From positions 1 through 17,551 of the forward strand of contig SYFN01000024.1 in the NCBI GenBank assembly GCA_005800405.1: a DNA stretch of 17,551 nucleotides, in the 5' to 3' direction. Shown piece by piece: positions 7,510 to 13,647 of the stretch. The first letter of the stretch is position 1, and the number at the start of each line of letters is the position of its first letter. The notes below the pieces were generated by a model. It worked only from the letters and a program-made list of their open reading frames with translations. It searched no databases and was not told the origin of the DNA. This DNA comes from Burkholderiales bacterium (GTDB lineage: Bacteria > Pseudomonadota > Gammaproteobacteria > Burkholderiales > Burkholderiaceae_D). A program made the position numbers and the translations under genes.

Positions 7510-8505
7510 TTATTTTGCCGCCGTCGCTTTGTTGACAGAAGCGATCAGTTCCTTGCCAATACGCTCTTCCATGACCTTGTGCACTGGTAGTAGCACCTTG
7601 CGCCACTCGGCGCGCTCAGCATCCGTAGGCACGTAGATCACGGTCTTGCCTGACTTGCGAATGTTTTCCAGCGCCTGATTATTTTCCTGCTGTGCGATGT
7701 TGTTGGCATAATCTGTTGCTTCCTTCATCGCTGCTTCAAGCTGGGTCCTTATGTCAGCAGGCAGTTTTTCCCAGAATTTCTTATTCACGATGACCGCATA
7801 ACCGATGTAGCCATGATTCGTGACAGTCAGATGCTTTTGCGCTTCGTGCATTTTTTGCGTGAAGATGTTCGATGGTGGATTTTCGCTGCCATCCACCACG
7901 CCGGTCTGCATTGCCTGATAAACCTCTGAGAAAGCCATCACCTGTGGATTCGCTCCCAGGGCACGCATCTGTTCATCCAGTACCTTGGATGACTGAATGC
8001 GCAGCTTCAGGCCTTTCATGTCGGTGGGCAGATGCATGGGCCGGTTCGAGGTCATCATCTTGAAACCATTGTCCCAGAACGCCAGACCGCGTGTGCCCTT
8101 GCTCTCCAGTTTCTTCAACATGTCCTGACCGATCGGTCCTTGCGTGACACGGTATAGCGCCTGCTTGTCATCGAAGATGAATGGCAGATCAAAAAGTTCG
8201 AATTCCTTGACACCTAAAGGTCCAAACTTGGCCAGCGAGGGTGCCAGCATCTGTACTGCGCCCAACTGCAGAGCTTCGAGTTCTTCTTTGTCTTTATAGA
8301 GTGTGCTGTTGGGGTAAAGCTCGATTTTTACCCGATCTTTGGTGGCTGCTTCTGCGAGCGCCTTGAATTTTTCAGCGGCCTTGCCTTTGGGCGTGTCTTT
8401 GGCGACTACGTGGCTGAACTTGATAACGATGGGTGTTTCAGCGAAAGCAGCGCTGTTTAAAAAACAGGTGACCGTGAATGCAGCGAGCAGAAAGCAGCGT
8501 TTCAT
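7510..8505 (-). CDS. dctP: TRAP transporter periplasmic solute-binding protein, DctP family (probable C4-dicarboxylate type)
   Basis: 331 residues. Seen: a Sec signal peptide (MKR, hydrophobic run, cleavage likely after AFA at residue 22) and a mature protein of the DctP family. Key features are IKFSHVVAKDTPKG, the strand LKLRIQSSKVLDEQMRALGA with R169, the family arginine that salt-bridges the substrate carboxylate, and MAFSEVYQAMQTGVVDGSENPPSNI. The last segment is very like that of characterised C4-dicarboxylate binders (malate, succinate, fumarate), so that substrate class is the best guess; lactate, pyruvate or sugar-acid binding is not excluded. The start has GGAG (8514-8511) five bases upstream. 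A promoter candidate lies further upstream. No DctS/DctR-type two-component genes are in the window. Confidence 0.96.
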   Translation of the reverse strand: MKRCFLLAAFTVTCFLNSAAFAETPIVIKFSHVVAKDTPKGKAAEKFKALAEAATKDRVKIELYPNSTLYKDKEELEALQLGAVQMLAPSLAKFGPLGVKEFELFDLPFIFDDKQALYRVTQGPIGQDMLKKLESKGTRGLAFWDNGFKMMTSNRPMHLPTDMKGLKLRIQSSKVLDEQMRALGANPQVMAFSEVYQAMQTGVVDGSENPPSNIFTQKMHEAQKHLTVTNHGYIGYAVIVNKKFWEKLPADIRTQLEAAMKEATDYANNIAQQENNQALENIRKSGKTVIYVPTDAERAEWRKVLLPVHKVMEERIGKELIASVNKATAAK

Positions 8506-8589
8506 GAGGTCTCCGGCGGATCAGGGGGTTTTGGCGTTTCTCTGAGTCTCTGTCAACCACGGGGACTCTTTATTCTGGTCTCGGCGCGT

Positions 8590-8618
8590 ATTGTGTCTGT
8601 TCAGCGGCAGTATGACAA
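8590..8618 (-). promoter_or_regulatory. Candidate sigma-70 promoter for dctP
   Basis: Reading the minus strand, TTGTCA (8618-8613, five of six consensus) is followed after exactly 17 bases by CACAAT (8595-8590, four of six). Transcription would begin near 8583, giving a leader of about 78 bases before the dctP ATG. A second, perfect -35 hexamer TTGACA is at 8556-8551 but has only CAAAAC at the right distance. This is the best promoter I see for the whole minus-strand run down to plsY. Confidence 0.5.
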
Positions 8619-8631
8619 CCCACGGCTCTCG

Positions 8632-8652
8632 GGCCAAACTGCGGCCAAATGC
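8632..8652. repeat. Tandem 10-11 base direct repeat in the dctP / AEC carrier intergenic region, operator candidate
   Basis: GGCCAAACTGC at 8632-8642 is followed immediately by GGCCAAATGC at 8643-8652, so the units are one helical turn apart. The pair is centred about 59 bases upstream of the inferred dctP transcription start, a typical activator position, and about 50 bases upstream of the divergent carrier gene. No regulator gene is adjacent, so the binding factor is unknown. Confidence 0.45.
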
Positions 8653-8693
8653 AAGGAATATCGTAAGATCCAGGTCCGGATGCGATAAAAATA

Positions 8694-9587
8694 ATGAATA
8701 TTCTCTCCCTCCTGGTACCCGATTTCACGCTGATCCTGATCGGTTACATCCTGATTCGTCACACAGACTGGGGCGATACTTTCTGGGCCGGATTGGAAAA
8801 GCTGGTGTATTTCATCCTATTCCCCGCACTGCTCTTCGTTTCCACAGCTCGGACACCGCTGGACTTTCATACCACCGGCAAGCTCCTGCAGGTTGCGCTG
8901 ATTGCGGCAGCTTGTGGTGTCGCGCTTGGCTGGCTGGCCAAACCCCTGTTCCGACCGGGACCCATGATCTTCGAGTCTGGCGTGCAAACCGCTTTCCGCT
9001 TCAATTCCTACATCGCGCTGGCCATCGCGTTCCGGCTCGCTGGCGAGGCCGGCACGTCGCTGATGGCACTGATCATCGGCTTTGCTGTGCCTCTCTGTAA
9101 TACCGCGGCGGTACATGCACTCGCCCACGGTAGCAATCGCTCCCTGCTACCCGAGATTGTAAAAAATCCCCTGCTGGTCGCCACCGCCAGCGGCACCTTG
9201 TTCAATCTGGCCGGTAACAGCTTGCCTGACGTAATCGCAACAACACTATCGCGCATGGGCAGCGCTTCGATTGCGCTCGGGCTGATCATGGTGGGTGCTG
9301 GTCTGAAACTGAACGCGCTGTCGCAGGCACGCGGTATCAGCGCCTATTTCATCGCGGTGAAACTACTTGCACTTCCCGCAATTGCGCTCATGCTCGGTCG
9401 CTGGTTCGAGCTACCGCCGCTGCAACTGCAAATCGCGGTGATGTTTTGCGCCTTGCCTACTGCCTCTAGTGCCTATGTGCTTGCAGCACGCATGAGCGGC
9501 AATGCACCGCTGGTGGCTTTTCTGATTTCGGCAGGTACGCTGCTGTCGATTGTCACGCTGCCGATCTGGCTAATGCTGGCGCACTAG
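8694..9587 (+). CDS. AEC (auxin efflux carrier)-family membrane transporter
   Basis: 297 residues, usual for bacterial AEC proteins, with about ten hydrophobic segments in two halves. Seen: an N-terminal LVPDFTLILIGYILIRH; FILFPALLFVSTARTPLD at residues 42-59, where the PALLF half-site is typical; RFNSYIALAIAFRLAG and IIGFAVPLCNTAAV; then a second half with NPLLVATASGTLFNLAG, GSASIALGLIMVGAGL, LALPAIALMLGRWF and FCALPTASSAYVLAARMSG. Known of the family: AEC members move organic anions such as malonate (MdcF) or malate in bacteria; despite the name few transport auxin. It is divergent from dctP with about 190 bases between starts, so the two may share control and substrate class. No clear Shine-Dalgarno precedes the ATG. 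A palindromic repeat begins 14 bases after the stop. Confidence 0.88.
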   Translation: MNILSLLVPDFTLILIGYILIRHTDWGDTFWAGLEKLVYFILFPALLFVSTARTPLDFHTTGKLLQVALIAAACGVALGWLAKPLFRPGPMIFESGVQTAFRFNSYIALAIAFRLAGEAGTSLMALIIGFAVPLCNTAAVHALAHGSNRSLLPEIVKNPLLVATASGTLFNLAGNSLPDVIATTLSRMGSASIALGLIMVGAGLKLNALSQARGISAYFIAVKLLALPAIALMLGRWFELPPLQLQIAVMFCALPTASSAYVLAARMSGNAPLVAFLISAGTLLSIVTLPIWLMLAH

Positions 9588-9600
9588 AAGACTCTACGGC

Positions 9601-9633
9601 AAAGGCGCTGGATCCCGGCGCAAGCCGGGATCC
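9601..9633. repeat. Palindromic intergenic repeat, copy 1 (perfect hairpin)
   Basis: GGATCCCGGC (9610-9619), loop GCAA, then GCCGGGATCC (9624-9633): a perfect 10-base-pair stem closed by a GNRA-type tetraloop, extendable by T9609/G9634 and C9608-G9635. The left flank AAAGGCGCT is also part of the repeat, since it recurs at the half copy 7430-7438. It starts just after the AEC gene. There is no T tract on either side, so it is not a classical intrinsic terminator, though it could protect a 3' end. Confidence 0.85.
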
Positions 9634-9639
9634 GGGGGC

Positions 9640-9837
9640 GTTCAAAGCTCTCTCAATCCAGGCATGCTTTCACATTAATAACCACCCTCGTAAGATCGAT
9701 AGCAAGGCGGCCGTACCGCAGACAGCACACGTCTACGGCGAGCTACTGCCAACGCCGCAAGCGGCCTGACGAGACAGGTTCTAAATGACTCGGATCGAAA
9801 GCTCAGGCTCAACGAGATCCCAAAACTGATCTGGTCT
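9640..9837. other. Structured non-coding stretch between AEC carrier and queG
   Basis: About 200 bases with no convincing gene. Three adjacent inverted repeats are visible: ACCGCAGAC (9715-9723) with GTCTACGGC (9731-9739), nine pairs allowing one wobble and a 7-base loop; GCCGC/GCGGC at 9754-9765; and CCTG/CAGG at 9765-9778. It could be a processed 3' region of queG, a small RNA, or the remnant of a mobile element. An 81-codon open frame crosses it on the minus strand but also runs into queG in another frame, and I do not call it a gene. Confidence 0.45.
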
Positions 9838-10941
9838 TCATTTAGCGCCCAAGGTTTGCTGTGATAATGCCCACTGCACATGCTCACGCACCATCGCAGA
9901 AGGATTATCAGCACGAGCATTCAAGACTGCCGCCGTTTGCCCATTGCCATGATCACTGTCAACACCGCTTCGCAAAGCATTCCCAAGCGCCACCGCGATA
10001 TTGCGCAACCAGCGCTCATGTCCAATGCGCCGTATCGCGCTGCCTTCCAGTCGTTGATTAAATTCATCCTCACTCCACGCGAACAACTCGACAAGCGTCG
10101 CACTTTGCAAACCATTACGGGCATCAAAGTCGGACATAACACTGAGCTGCGCAAATTTATTCCAGGGACAGGCGAGCTGACAGTCGTCGCAGCCGAGTAT
10201 GCGATTACCTATCAGCGGGCGAAACTCAGTCGGAATACTTCCCTTAAGCTCGATGGTCAGATACGAAATACAGCGGCGGGCATCCAAACGATACGGTGCG
10301 ACAATGGCCTGAGTAGGACAAACATCGATACAGGCACGACATTCGCCACAGTGATCACTGGTGGGTGAATCGACGGGCAACGGCAAATCCGTGAAAATCT
10401 CACCCAGGAAAAACATCGAGCCAGCATCGCGATTGAGCAGCAGCGTGTGTTTGCCACGCCAACCCATGCCTGCACGGTGGGCGATTTCCACCTCCATCAC
10501 AGGTGCCGAGTCGGTAAACACACGATAACCGAACGGTCCAATCGCCGCCGCGATTTGATCAGCCAGCTGCTGCAACCGAGAACGTAAGACCTTGTGATAA
10601 TCCCGGCCACGAGCATACAGCGACACCGCCGCCGCATCGGGATCAGACAAACGCCGGTTTTCGTGTTCACGCCAATCGATCTGGGTCTGCCGTGGCAGAT
10701 AGTCCATGCGCGCACTGATCACACGTACCGTGCCAGGCACGAGTTCCGCAGGACGCGCGCGTCGCGCGCCATGCACTGCCATATAATCCATCTCACCGTG
10801 AAAGCCTGCATCGAGCCACTGTTGTAGCTGTTCGTGTGCGCCATCAAGGCGGGCATCCGCAATGCGCAGGTCGGCAAAGCCAAGCTCCGCGCCCCACTGC
10901 CGAATATCGTTAGCAAGATTGGTTGACTGAGTCGGATCCAT
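9838..10941 (-). CDS. queG: Epoxyqueuosine reductase QueG
   Basis: 367 residues. It reduces epoxyqueuosine to queuosine at position 34 of GUN-anticodon tRNAs, using cobalamin and two [4Fe-4S] clusters, in the cytoplasm. Seen: an N-terminal cobalamin-binding domain with VFTDSAPVMEVEIAHRAGMGWRGKHTLLLN, where D144 matches the family's catalytic Asp; the first ferredoxin-type set C198, C201, C204, C208 (HCGECRACIDVCPTQA); and a second set with C224, C251, C254, C258 (CDDCQLACPWNK). A C-terminal helical HEAT-like part follows. It is divergent from tsaE with only 34 bases between starts, as its E. coli homologue yjeS is divergent from the nnr-tsaE operon. No Shine-Dalgarno is seen before the ATG at 10941. 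A TAGAAT box at 10971-10966 could be its -10. Confidence 0.97.
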   Translation of the reverse strand: MDPTQSTNLANDIRQWGAELGFADLRIADARLDGAHEQLQQWLDAGFHGEMDYMAVHGARRARPAELVPGTVRVISARMDYLPRQTQIDWREHENRRLSDPDAAAVSLYARGRDYHKVLRSRLQQLADQIAAAIGPFGYRVFTDSAPVMEVEIAHRAGMGWRGKHTLLLNRDAGSMFFLGEIFTDLPLPVDSPTSDHCGECRACIDVCPTQAIVAPYRLDARRCISYLTIELKGSIPTEFRPLIGNRILGCDDCQLACPWNKFAQLSVMSDFDARNGLQSATLVELFAWSEDEFNQRLEGSAIRRIGHERWLRNIAVALGNALRSGVDSDHGNGQTAAVLNARADNPSAMVREHVQWALSQQTLGAK

Positions 10942-10975
10942 AAATAAGTACTTTGTAGAGAGATCATTCTAAGAG
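10942..10975. promoter_or_regulatory. Very short divergent promoter region queG / tsaE
   Basis: 34 bases lie between the two start codons. On the minus strand TAGAAT (10971-10966, five of six) could be the queG -10, with only a poor -35 further up. On the plus strand TTGACT (10923-10928) lies inside queG but has no good -10 at 16-18 bases. At least one promoter must therefore sit within the other gene. tsaE has only AAGAG directly against its ATG as a possible ribosome site. Confidence 0.3.
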
Positions 10976-11461
10976 ATGCAGCGCTGGACCACCCAACTGC
11001 CCGACGAAACGAGTACGCAAGCGCTGGGCTCGGCACTCGCGCAAACACTGATACCGGGACTGAAAATCTATCTACACGGTGAGCTCGGTGCAGGCAAGAC
11101 AAGTCTTGCGCGCGAGCTGCTGCAAGCTGCAGGTCACACCGGCCGCGTAAAAAGTCCTACCTACACCCTGGTTGAACCCTATGCAATCAGCGTGCAAGGG
11201 CGACCGTTGAGCCTGATGCATTTCGATCTTTACCGCCTGGGCAGCCCCGAAGAATTCATCGATGCCGGTTTTCGTGAATACTTCGACAGCGATCACCTGT
11301 GCGTAGTGGAGTGGCCGGAACAGGCTCAGGACTTGCTCCCGCCGGCAGATCTCGATGTTTTTCTCTCTGTCGAAGGTGCAGGCCGTGCGGTAGAATTGCG
11401 CGCGAATTCCGAACAAGGCGCGACATGCCTCAACCACCTGGATCTTCACTGGACAAGATAA
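10976..11461 (+). CDS. tsaE: tRNA threonylcarbamoyladenosine biosynthesis ATPase TsaE
   Basis: 161 residues. TsaE is the P-loop ATPase that binds the TsaB-TsaD complex and resets it for multiple rounds of t6A synthesis. Seen: Walker A GELGAGKT at residues 35-42, the conserved SPTYTLVEPY (60-69), HFDLYRL with D84, EEFIDAGFREYF, and VVEWPE with E112 and W113. The C-terminal 25 residues after the WPE region are less conserved and overlap amiC. The amiC start lies inside tsaE (37-base overlap), so the two are co-transcribed. The usual E. coli partner upstream, nnr, is absent here; tsaE directly faces queG. Confidence 0.96.
   Translation: MQRWTTQLPDETSTQALGSALAQTLIPGLKIYLHGELGAGKTSLARELLQAAGHTGRVKSPTYTLVEPYAISVQGRPLSLMHFDLYRLGSPEEFIDAGFREYFDSDHLCVVEWPEQAQDLLPPADLDVFLSVEGAGRAVELRANSEQGATCLNHLDLHWTR
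11415..11427 (+). promoter_or_regulatory. Ribosome binding site fixing the amiC start inside tsaE
   Basis: AAGG at 11415-11418 lies 6 bases before the ATG at 11425. This supports that start over the longer open frame from 11299, whose extra 42 residues are Arg/Cys-rich antisense-like composition and would sit in front of the Tat signal. Confidence 0.6.
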
Positions 11462-12711
11462 CACCTGTGTCACGTCGCACGGTGCTTAAAACCGGCGCCA
11501 CCCTGTTGCTCTCGCTGTGCGCGACGGGACCAGCGCGCGCCGCCAGCATCGTCGCAGTGCGGGTATGGCCGGCTGCCGATTACACGCGCGTCACGCTGGA
11601 AAACGACAGCAAGCTCAAGGCCTCTCATTTCATTGTCAAAGAACCGCATCGGCTGGTGGTTGAAATCGAGGACGTGGAGTTGGATGCCAAGCTCAAAAGT
11701 CTGATCGCAAAAATTCAGCCAAACGACCCCTACATCGCTCAGGTCAGGGTTGGGCAGAACCGACCCGGCGTCGTTCGCGTGGTTTTCGACCTCAAGGAAG
11801 AAATTCAGCCGCAGGTCTTTGCACTCGAGCCCGTTGGTGAATACAAGCACCGGCTGATATTTGATCTCTTCCCGCTCAATCCTGTCGACCCGATTGCCGA
11901 TTTCCTGCAAAAAAATCCGCCTTCGGCAGAACCACGCCTGCCTGCTGACAATCCCTTTACCGTAAAACCCGATCCGAATGCGGACAAATCCACCGCCTTG
12001 ACGCGTCTGGTTACGATCGTACTTGATCCAGGACACGGCGGCGAAGATCCGGGCGCCGTGGGTCGTGGCGGCAGCTATGAAAAAAATGTCGTACTGTCAA
12101 TCGCGCGCCGCCTCAAATCACGCCTTGAACAGCAATCCAATGTGCGAGTAATGCTCACCCGTGATGGCGATTATTTCGTGCCCTTGCATGTCAGGGTACA
12201 AAAGGCGCGTAAGGTTCAAGCGGACCTTTTCGTGTCGATCCATGCAGATGCGTTCATCGAGCCTACTGCGCGCGGCTCATCCGTTTTTGCGTTGTCGGAA
12301 AAGGGAGCCAGTTCAACCGCCGCCCGCTGGCTGGCTAATAAGGAGAACGCGGCTGATCTGATCGGCGGGGTCAATCTGCGCAGTAAAAATCAGCAACTTG
12401 CCCGCGTGCTGCTCGATCTCTCGACCACCGCACAAATCAATGACAGCATGAAACTCGCCAAATCGGTACTGGGTGAAATCGGCAATATCAATCGCCTGCA
12501 TAAGGCGCAGGTAGAGCAAGCCGGATTTGCAGTACTGAAGGCGCCCGATATTCCAAGTATTCTGGTCGAGACAGCATTTATTTCAAATCCGGAAGAAGAA
12601 GCGAAGCTGACCGATGAAAGCTATCAGGACAAGATGGCAGCTGCACTAATGCGCGGTATACACAAATACCTGGTGAAGCATCCGAGTCTGCGAAAGAATC
12701 CGCTGACCTGA
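11425..12711 (+). CDS. amiC: N-acetylmuramoyl-L-alanine amidase, AmiC type with Tat signal
   Basis: 428 residues from the ATG at 11425. It cleaves the amide bond between MurNAc and the peptide stem during daughter-cell separation, in the periplasm at the septum. Seen: a twin-arginine signal, SRRTVLKTG (R17, R18), a hydrophobic run and ARAA near residue 40; an AMIN targeting domain at about 42-150; a Pro-rich linker (160-190); and an Amidase_3 domain with zinc ligands H204 (LDPGHGGEDPGA), E219 (SYEKNVVL) and H273 (SIHADAF) and catalytic E382 (VETAFISN). The stretch at about 290-360 between H273 and E382 is where amidases of this group carry the autoinhibitory helix relieved by EnvC or NlpD. 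No LysM domain follows, so it is AmiC-like rather than E. coli AmiB-like, although it occupies the amiB position next to tsaE and mutL. Confidence 0.95.
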   Translation: MPQPPGSSLDKITPVSRRTVLKTGATLLLSLCATGPARAASIVAVRVWPAADYTRVTLENDSKLKASHFIVKEPHRLVVEIEDVELDAKLKSLIAKIQPNDPYIAQVRVGQNRPGVVRVVFDLKEEIQPQVFALEPVGEYKHRLIFDLFPLNPVDPIADFLQKNPPSAEPRLPADNPFTVKPDPNADKSTALTRLVTIVLDPGHGGEDPGAVGRGGSYEKNVVLSIARRLKSRLEQQSNVRVMLTRDGDYFVPLHVRVQKARKVQADLFVSIHADAFIEPTARGSSVFALSEKGASSTAARWLANKENAADLIGGVNLRSKNQQLARVLLDLSTTAQINDSMKLAKSVLGEIGNINRLHKAQVEQAGFAVLKAPDIPSILVETAFISNPEEEAKLTDESYQDKMAAALMRGIHKYLVKHPSLRKNPLT

Positions 12712-12868
12712 AAGGTACTTACCGAGAATTTTTTAAGACTGCATTTCGGAGGTCAGACGAGACACTGGCACATATCGACACTGTTTTGTCTCTACTATTG
12801 CCCAAGTCACCGTCGTACCACTGAGAGATACGGGATCCCGGCGCAGGCCGGAATCCTGTGTCGTTATG
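12712..12868. other. Convergent amiC / dedA intergenic region
   Basis: 157 bases holding repeat copy 2 and a looser inverted repeat, GAGACA (12759-12764) with TGTCTC (12787-12792), 22 bases apart. A run of six T follows soon after the amiC stop (12730-12735) but the preceding GGTA/TACC stem is only four pairs. I see no strong terminator for either gene. Confidence 0.4.
12833..12856. repeat. Palindromic intergenic repeat, copy 2 (one mismatch)
   Basis: GGATCCCGGC (12833-12842), loop GCAG, then GCCGGAATCC (12847-12856). The only unpaired position is C12837/A12852. The arm is identical to copy 1 for ten bases. It lies between the convergent amiC and dedA genes, again without a T tract. Confidence 0.8.
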
Positions 12869-13537
12869 CTACTGACTGATATTGTCTGTCGCCCTGCCTT
12901 TACCAAACTTGGCAACGAACCGCCACGCTGCACCGAGCGCCACGGGCACCACAGCCGCAGCCACACCGATTAACACGATGGTATTGAGGTGGTCTCGAAT
13001 CACCGGGATGTTACCGAAAAAGTAGCCGCCCATCACCAGTACCACCACCCACAGCACAGCACCCGTGATGTTATAGATCTGAAAGCGTGCCAGACTCATC
13101 CCCGAGACACCCGCAACAAAAGGCGCAAAGGTACGCACCACTGGCAGCCAGCGCGCAATGACAATCGTCTTGCCACCATATTTGTCAAAGAACGCATGAG
13201 TCTTCTCCAGCGACTGTCTGTCCAACCACCGATAATTGCGGGTATAGACTTGCTGACCGATTGCACGACCCACGTAGTAGTTCACGGTATTGCCTATAAC
13301 TGCGGCGAGTATCAGCAACGCGATGAGAACTCCGGCATGCATCGCACCATTGGCACAGAATGCGCCACCAACGAACAAGAGCGTATCGCCCGGCAGAAAA
13401 GGAAAAACCACCAGGCCCGTTTCGGCAAAGACAATCGCAAACAACACTGCATACACCCAAGACCCGCAGGCCAATAGCATGGTGTCCAGCGATTTATCGA
13501 CGTGAAGCACGAGACTCAGAAGTTGTGAGAATTCCAT
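12869..13537 (-). CDS. DedA-family membrane protein (SNARE-associated/VTT domain)
   Basis: 222 residues from the ATG at 13537. DedA proteins are inner-membrane proteins tied to membrane-potential maintenance and, in recent work, to lipid-carrier or phospholipid flipping; undecaprenyl phosphate recycling is shown for some members. Seen: an N-terminal reentrant-type segment with FAETGLVVFPFLPGDTLLFVGGAF (E39, FPFLPGD at 45-51), GNTVNYYVGRAIG (82-94), HAFFDKYGGKTIVIARWLPVVRTFAPFVAGVSGM (114-147, with R129 and R134) and a C-terminal hydrophobic hairpin. These are the conserved acidic and basic residues of the family. The frame can be extended to a GTG at 13558, but the ATG with GAGCGA upstream is preferred. 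It is antisense to its neighbours and splits amiC from mutL. Confidence 0.92.
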   Translation of the reverse strand: MEFSQLLSLVLHVDKSLDTMLLACGSWVYAVLFAIVFAETGLVVFPFLPGDTLLFVGGAFCANGAMHAGVLIALLILAAVIGNTVNYYVGRAIGQQVYTRNYRWLDRQSLEKTHAFFDKYGGKTIVIARWLPVVRTFAPFVAGVSGMSLARFQIYNITGAVLWVVVLVMGGYFFGNIPVIRDHLNTIVLIGVAAAVVPVALGAAWRFVAKFGKGRATDNISQ

Positions 13538-13544
13538 TATTCGC

Positions 13545-13574
13545 TCGAGAGAAGCCACAAAAAACGCCGATAAT
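13545..13574 (+). promoter_or_regulatory. Upstream promoter candidate for mutL
   Basis: TCGAGA (13545-13550, four of six) is followed after 18 bases by GATAAT (13569-13574, five of six). Transcription would start near 13581, just before the hairpin at 13583-13604. Confidence 0.35.
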
Positions 13575-13582
13575 ACACACTA

Positions 13583-13604
13583 CCTCCACGGACGGCGTGA
13601 GAGG
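13583..13604 (+). promoter_or_regulatory. Hairpin that would mask the ribosome site of the mutL upstream ORF
   Basis: CCTC (13583-13586) pairs with GAGG (13601-13604) and CACG (13587-13590) with CGTG (13596-13599), leaving a bulged A13600 and a five-base loop. The GAGG arm is the Shine-Dalgarno of the 9-codon ORF beginning at 13611. This is a sequence-level pairing; stability was not calculated. Confidence 0.4.
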
Positions 13605-13610
13605 GGGCGC

Positions 13611-13640
13611 ATGAAGAGTGTTCCTTCGCCCTCGGTATAA
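13611..13640 (+). CDS. Nine-codon upstream ORF before mutL (possible leader peptide)
   Basis: ATG at 13611, peptide MKSVPSPSV, TAA at 13638-13640. It is preceded by GAGGGGG (13601-13607), the strongest purine run in the mutL leader, and ends 7 bases before the mutL ATG. The peptide shows no run of one amino acid that would suggest classical attenuation. Its role could be to deliver ribosomes to mutL by termination-reinitiation. Alternatively the same purine run may serve the in-frame GTG at 13618, giving a MutL ten residues longer. Whether it is translated is unknown. Confidence 0.3.
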   Translation: MKSVPSPSV

Positions 13641-13641
13641 T
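13636..13641 (+). promoter_or_regulatory. Perfect TATAAT box immediately upstream of the mutL start
   Basis: TATAAT at 13636-13641 is six of six to the -10 consensus. Six bases separate it from the mutL ATG, so initiation seven bases downstream would fall on the A of the start codon and give a leaderless mRNA. There is no good -35 at 16-18 bases and no TGn extension, so it may be chance. Confidence 0.3.
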
Positions 13642-13647
13642 CAGGCG

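Noticed and set aside
9610..9633. Palindrome as a rho-independent terminator for the AEC gene
   Set aside because: The stem is strong but followed by CGGGGGCG, not a T tract, and the same arms recur in other gaps. It is a dispersed repeat.
9675..9920. 81-codon minus-strand open frame next to queG
   Set aside because: It overlaps the queG C-terminus in another frame, has no ribosome site, and its Arg-rich end follows from the inverted repeats. Treated as non-coding.
11299..11424. Upstream extension of amiC to give a 470-residue protein
   Set aside because: The extra 42 residues are Arg/Cys/Gly-rich, lie wholly inside tsaE, and would bury the Tat signal. The ATG at 11425 has a proper ribosome site.
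11470..12036. 188-codon minus-strand open frame
   Set aside because: Shadow of amiC; the sense frame has the full AMIN and amidase motifs.
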